NCBI GenBank assembly: GCA_023213395.1 | Contig: CM041465.1 | Span: 246,457,741 to 246,521,740 of the forward strand | Length of the DNA stretch: 64,000 nucleotides | From: Cycas panzhihuaensis | Taxonomy: Eukaryota > Cycadophyta | Direction of reading: 5' to 3' | Shown here: positions 62,900 to 64,000 of the stretch, in pieces | Layout of the letters: the number at the start of each line of letters is the position of its first letter | Position numbering within the stretch: the first letter of the stretch is position 1 | Notes under the pieces: model-generated | Seen by the model: only the letters and a program-made list of their open reading frames with translations | The model's database searches: none | What the model was told of the DNA's origin: nothing | Translations under genes and position numbers: made by a program

Positions 62900-63760
62900 A
62901 ATTCCTTTATGGTTAGTATAGTCTTTGCCTAGCCTTATTTCTTCATGGGTAGTAATACGACCTTCACACCATCCTTCTAGAAGGTATAAGTATTCTTTCT
63001 CCCATTATGGTAAGCATCCCTATCATATTGCCATGCCCTCCCAAATAGTACATGGTATGCATCCATTGGGAGGACATCACACCATATCTCATCACGGTAT
63101 GTTTGCCCAATGGTAAATTTGATTGGACATATTTTGTCTACTACCACGTTGCTCCCTTACTTTGCTTACAAAATTTTATAAGGGTTAGGATGCCTTTCTC
63201 ACTGTAATCATAGTTTTTATATCATTTCAATAAATACCATAATCTTTACAGCTTACACTATCATAACAACCTTATAAATCTTGCCACCTGAAGTGCATCT
63301 CATTTAGAAAATATTGTTGTATAGACATGATTCATCATTGCCCTTTGTTTTTCCCTTTTCTTATGCTCGACTTTATTTTGGAGTGATCAATGTTCTCCTT
63401 AGCATTAGATTCTTCCCAACGTCTACTACAACTTGTGTGGGTTGTTCCTATTTCTCAGCTTAAGCCAGATTCACTCTTGGTTGTTCCATTTAATTTCTTG
63501 ATTGGTCAAAATAAGAAAGATATTTATTGGCCTTATAGCCTTCTTTAGTACACCTATAGTAGACAAGAGGCCTCCTAGGTATGTTACCTGCTCTATCAAA
63601 AAAATTTCCCCTTTGAACTCCTTGAAACCTTGACTTCTTAGTTGGTTTTGAAAACTCCTCTACTTTTGTCTACTTTGAGTTACATTTTGTCTCTCCATCT
63701 AATTGGAGGATTCTCCATGGGAGTAGTTGAAGCCACCCCAACCTCTGAATGGGGTTAATA
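62900..63760 (-). pseudogene. gag end and protease region of gypsy element F
   Basis: Minus strand. A knuckle-like string, YYRCTKEGYKANKYL (about 63566-63522), has Tyr at three of the four C/H positions. Protease-like text follows: HPNPYKIL (about 63192-63169), TIGQTYRDEIWCDVLPMDAY (about 63120-63060) and FGRAWQYDRDAYHNGRKNTY (about 63050-62990), the block after the active site in plant gypsy elements of this type. The active site itself is unreadable. Upstream gag should lie towards or past the right edge. Confidence 0.7.
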
Positions 63761-64000
63761 GTGTTGAAAATGGGGTATTAAGCCTATAGCCCTTAGAATC
63801 TAAAAGAAAGGAAATTTTGCTATAAGAATGAATATGATTAGCATCTAATCAAGCTAACATGGAGATAAACATATGAGTAAGTATAAGCATAATGATCACA
63901 AACATGAGGACACAAAATATGGAGGAGAAGAAATTGATCCAACTCTAAATAAATAAGAAGTTTAGATTAACCAAGAACAACAGTATAACACTCACTCTTA
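63761..64000. other. right edge, unrecognised
   Basis: A/T-rich sequence with no motif recognised; it may be the 5' internal part of element F. Confidence 0.3.

Noticed and set aside
62925-63116. Plus-strand open frame of 63 codons
   Set aside because: Shadow of the minus-strand protease block of F.

Overview
This window looks like nuclear DNA of a land plant with a large, repeat-rich genome. The evidence is one intact plastid-targeted plant gene (psbW, photosystem II subunit W), plant-type Ty1/copia and Ty3/gypsy elements in nested layers, and several kilobases of (TA)n. The very low gene density and the many heavily mutated elements would fit a gymnosperm, but that is inference; nothing seen fixes the species.

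Layout. 1-1941: the 3' half of a decayed copia element (G), plus strand, with its 3' LTR. 1957-25226: a very large gypsy element (A), minus strand, with LTRs of about 2.5 and 3.1 kb. Its gag, protease, RT, RNase H and integrase remnants run from right to left. Beyond the integrase lie a plus-strand ORF relic resembling a plant mobile domain and a second RNase H, a layout that points to the Tat lineage. A is split between protease and RT by a second gypsy element (B, 12752-18673, plus strand), bounded by a perfect 5-bp target duplication. B keeps gag, four CCHC knuckles, protease and the integrase C-terminus, but I see no RT, RNase H or integrase core. 27160-27630: an integrase C-terminus and chromodomain relic. 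29757-35039: a copia element (C) with a 5-bp target duplication, a deletion through RT, and a small inverted-repeat element inside its 5' LTR. 35849-37806: a short non-autonomous LTR element (D). 38890-40900: a decayed gypsy pol/gag relic (E), minus strand. 42402-49730: about 7.3 kb of almost uninterrupted TA/TATG/CA/GT repeat, carrying three copies of a 95-120-nt motif in both orientations. 55342-55846: psbW, two exons. 60191-63760: a gypsy relic (F), minus strand, running towards the right edge.

Only psbW looks like a functional host gene. Every retroelement protein region carries stops, frameshifts or deletions, so none looks autonomous. The nesting gives an order of events: the small inverted-repeat element is younger than C, and B is younger than A. 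Long stretches (about 25.2-27.1, 27.6-29.7, 40.9-42.4, 49.9-55.1 and 55.9-60.2 kb) hold no gene I recognise. Boundaries come from reading the sequence by eye; identity levels, lineage names and ages were not computed.
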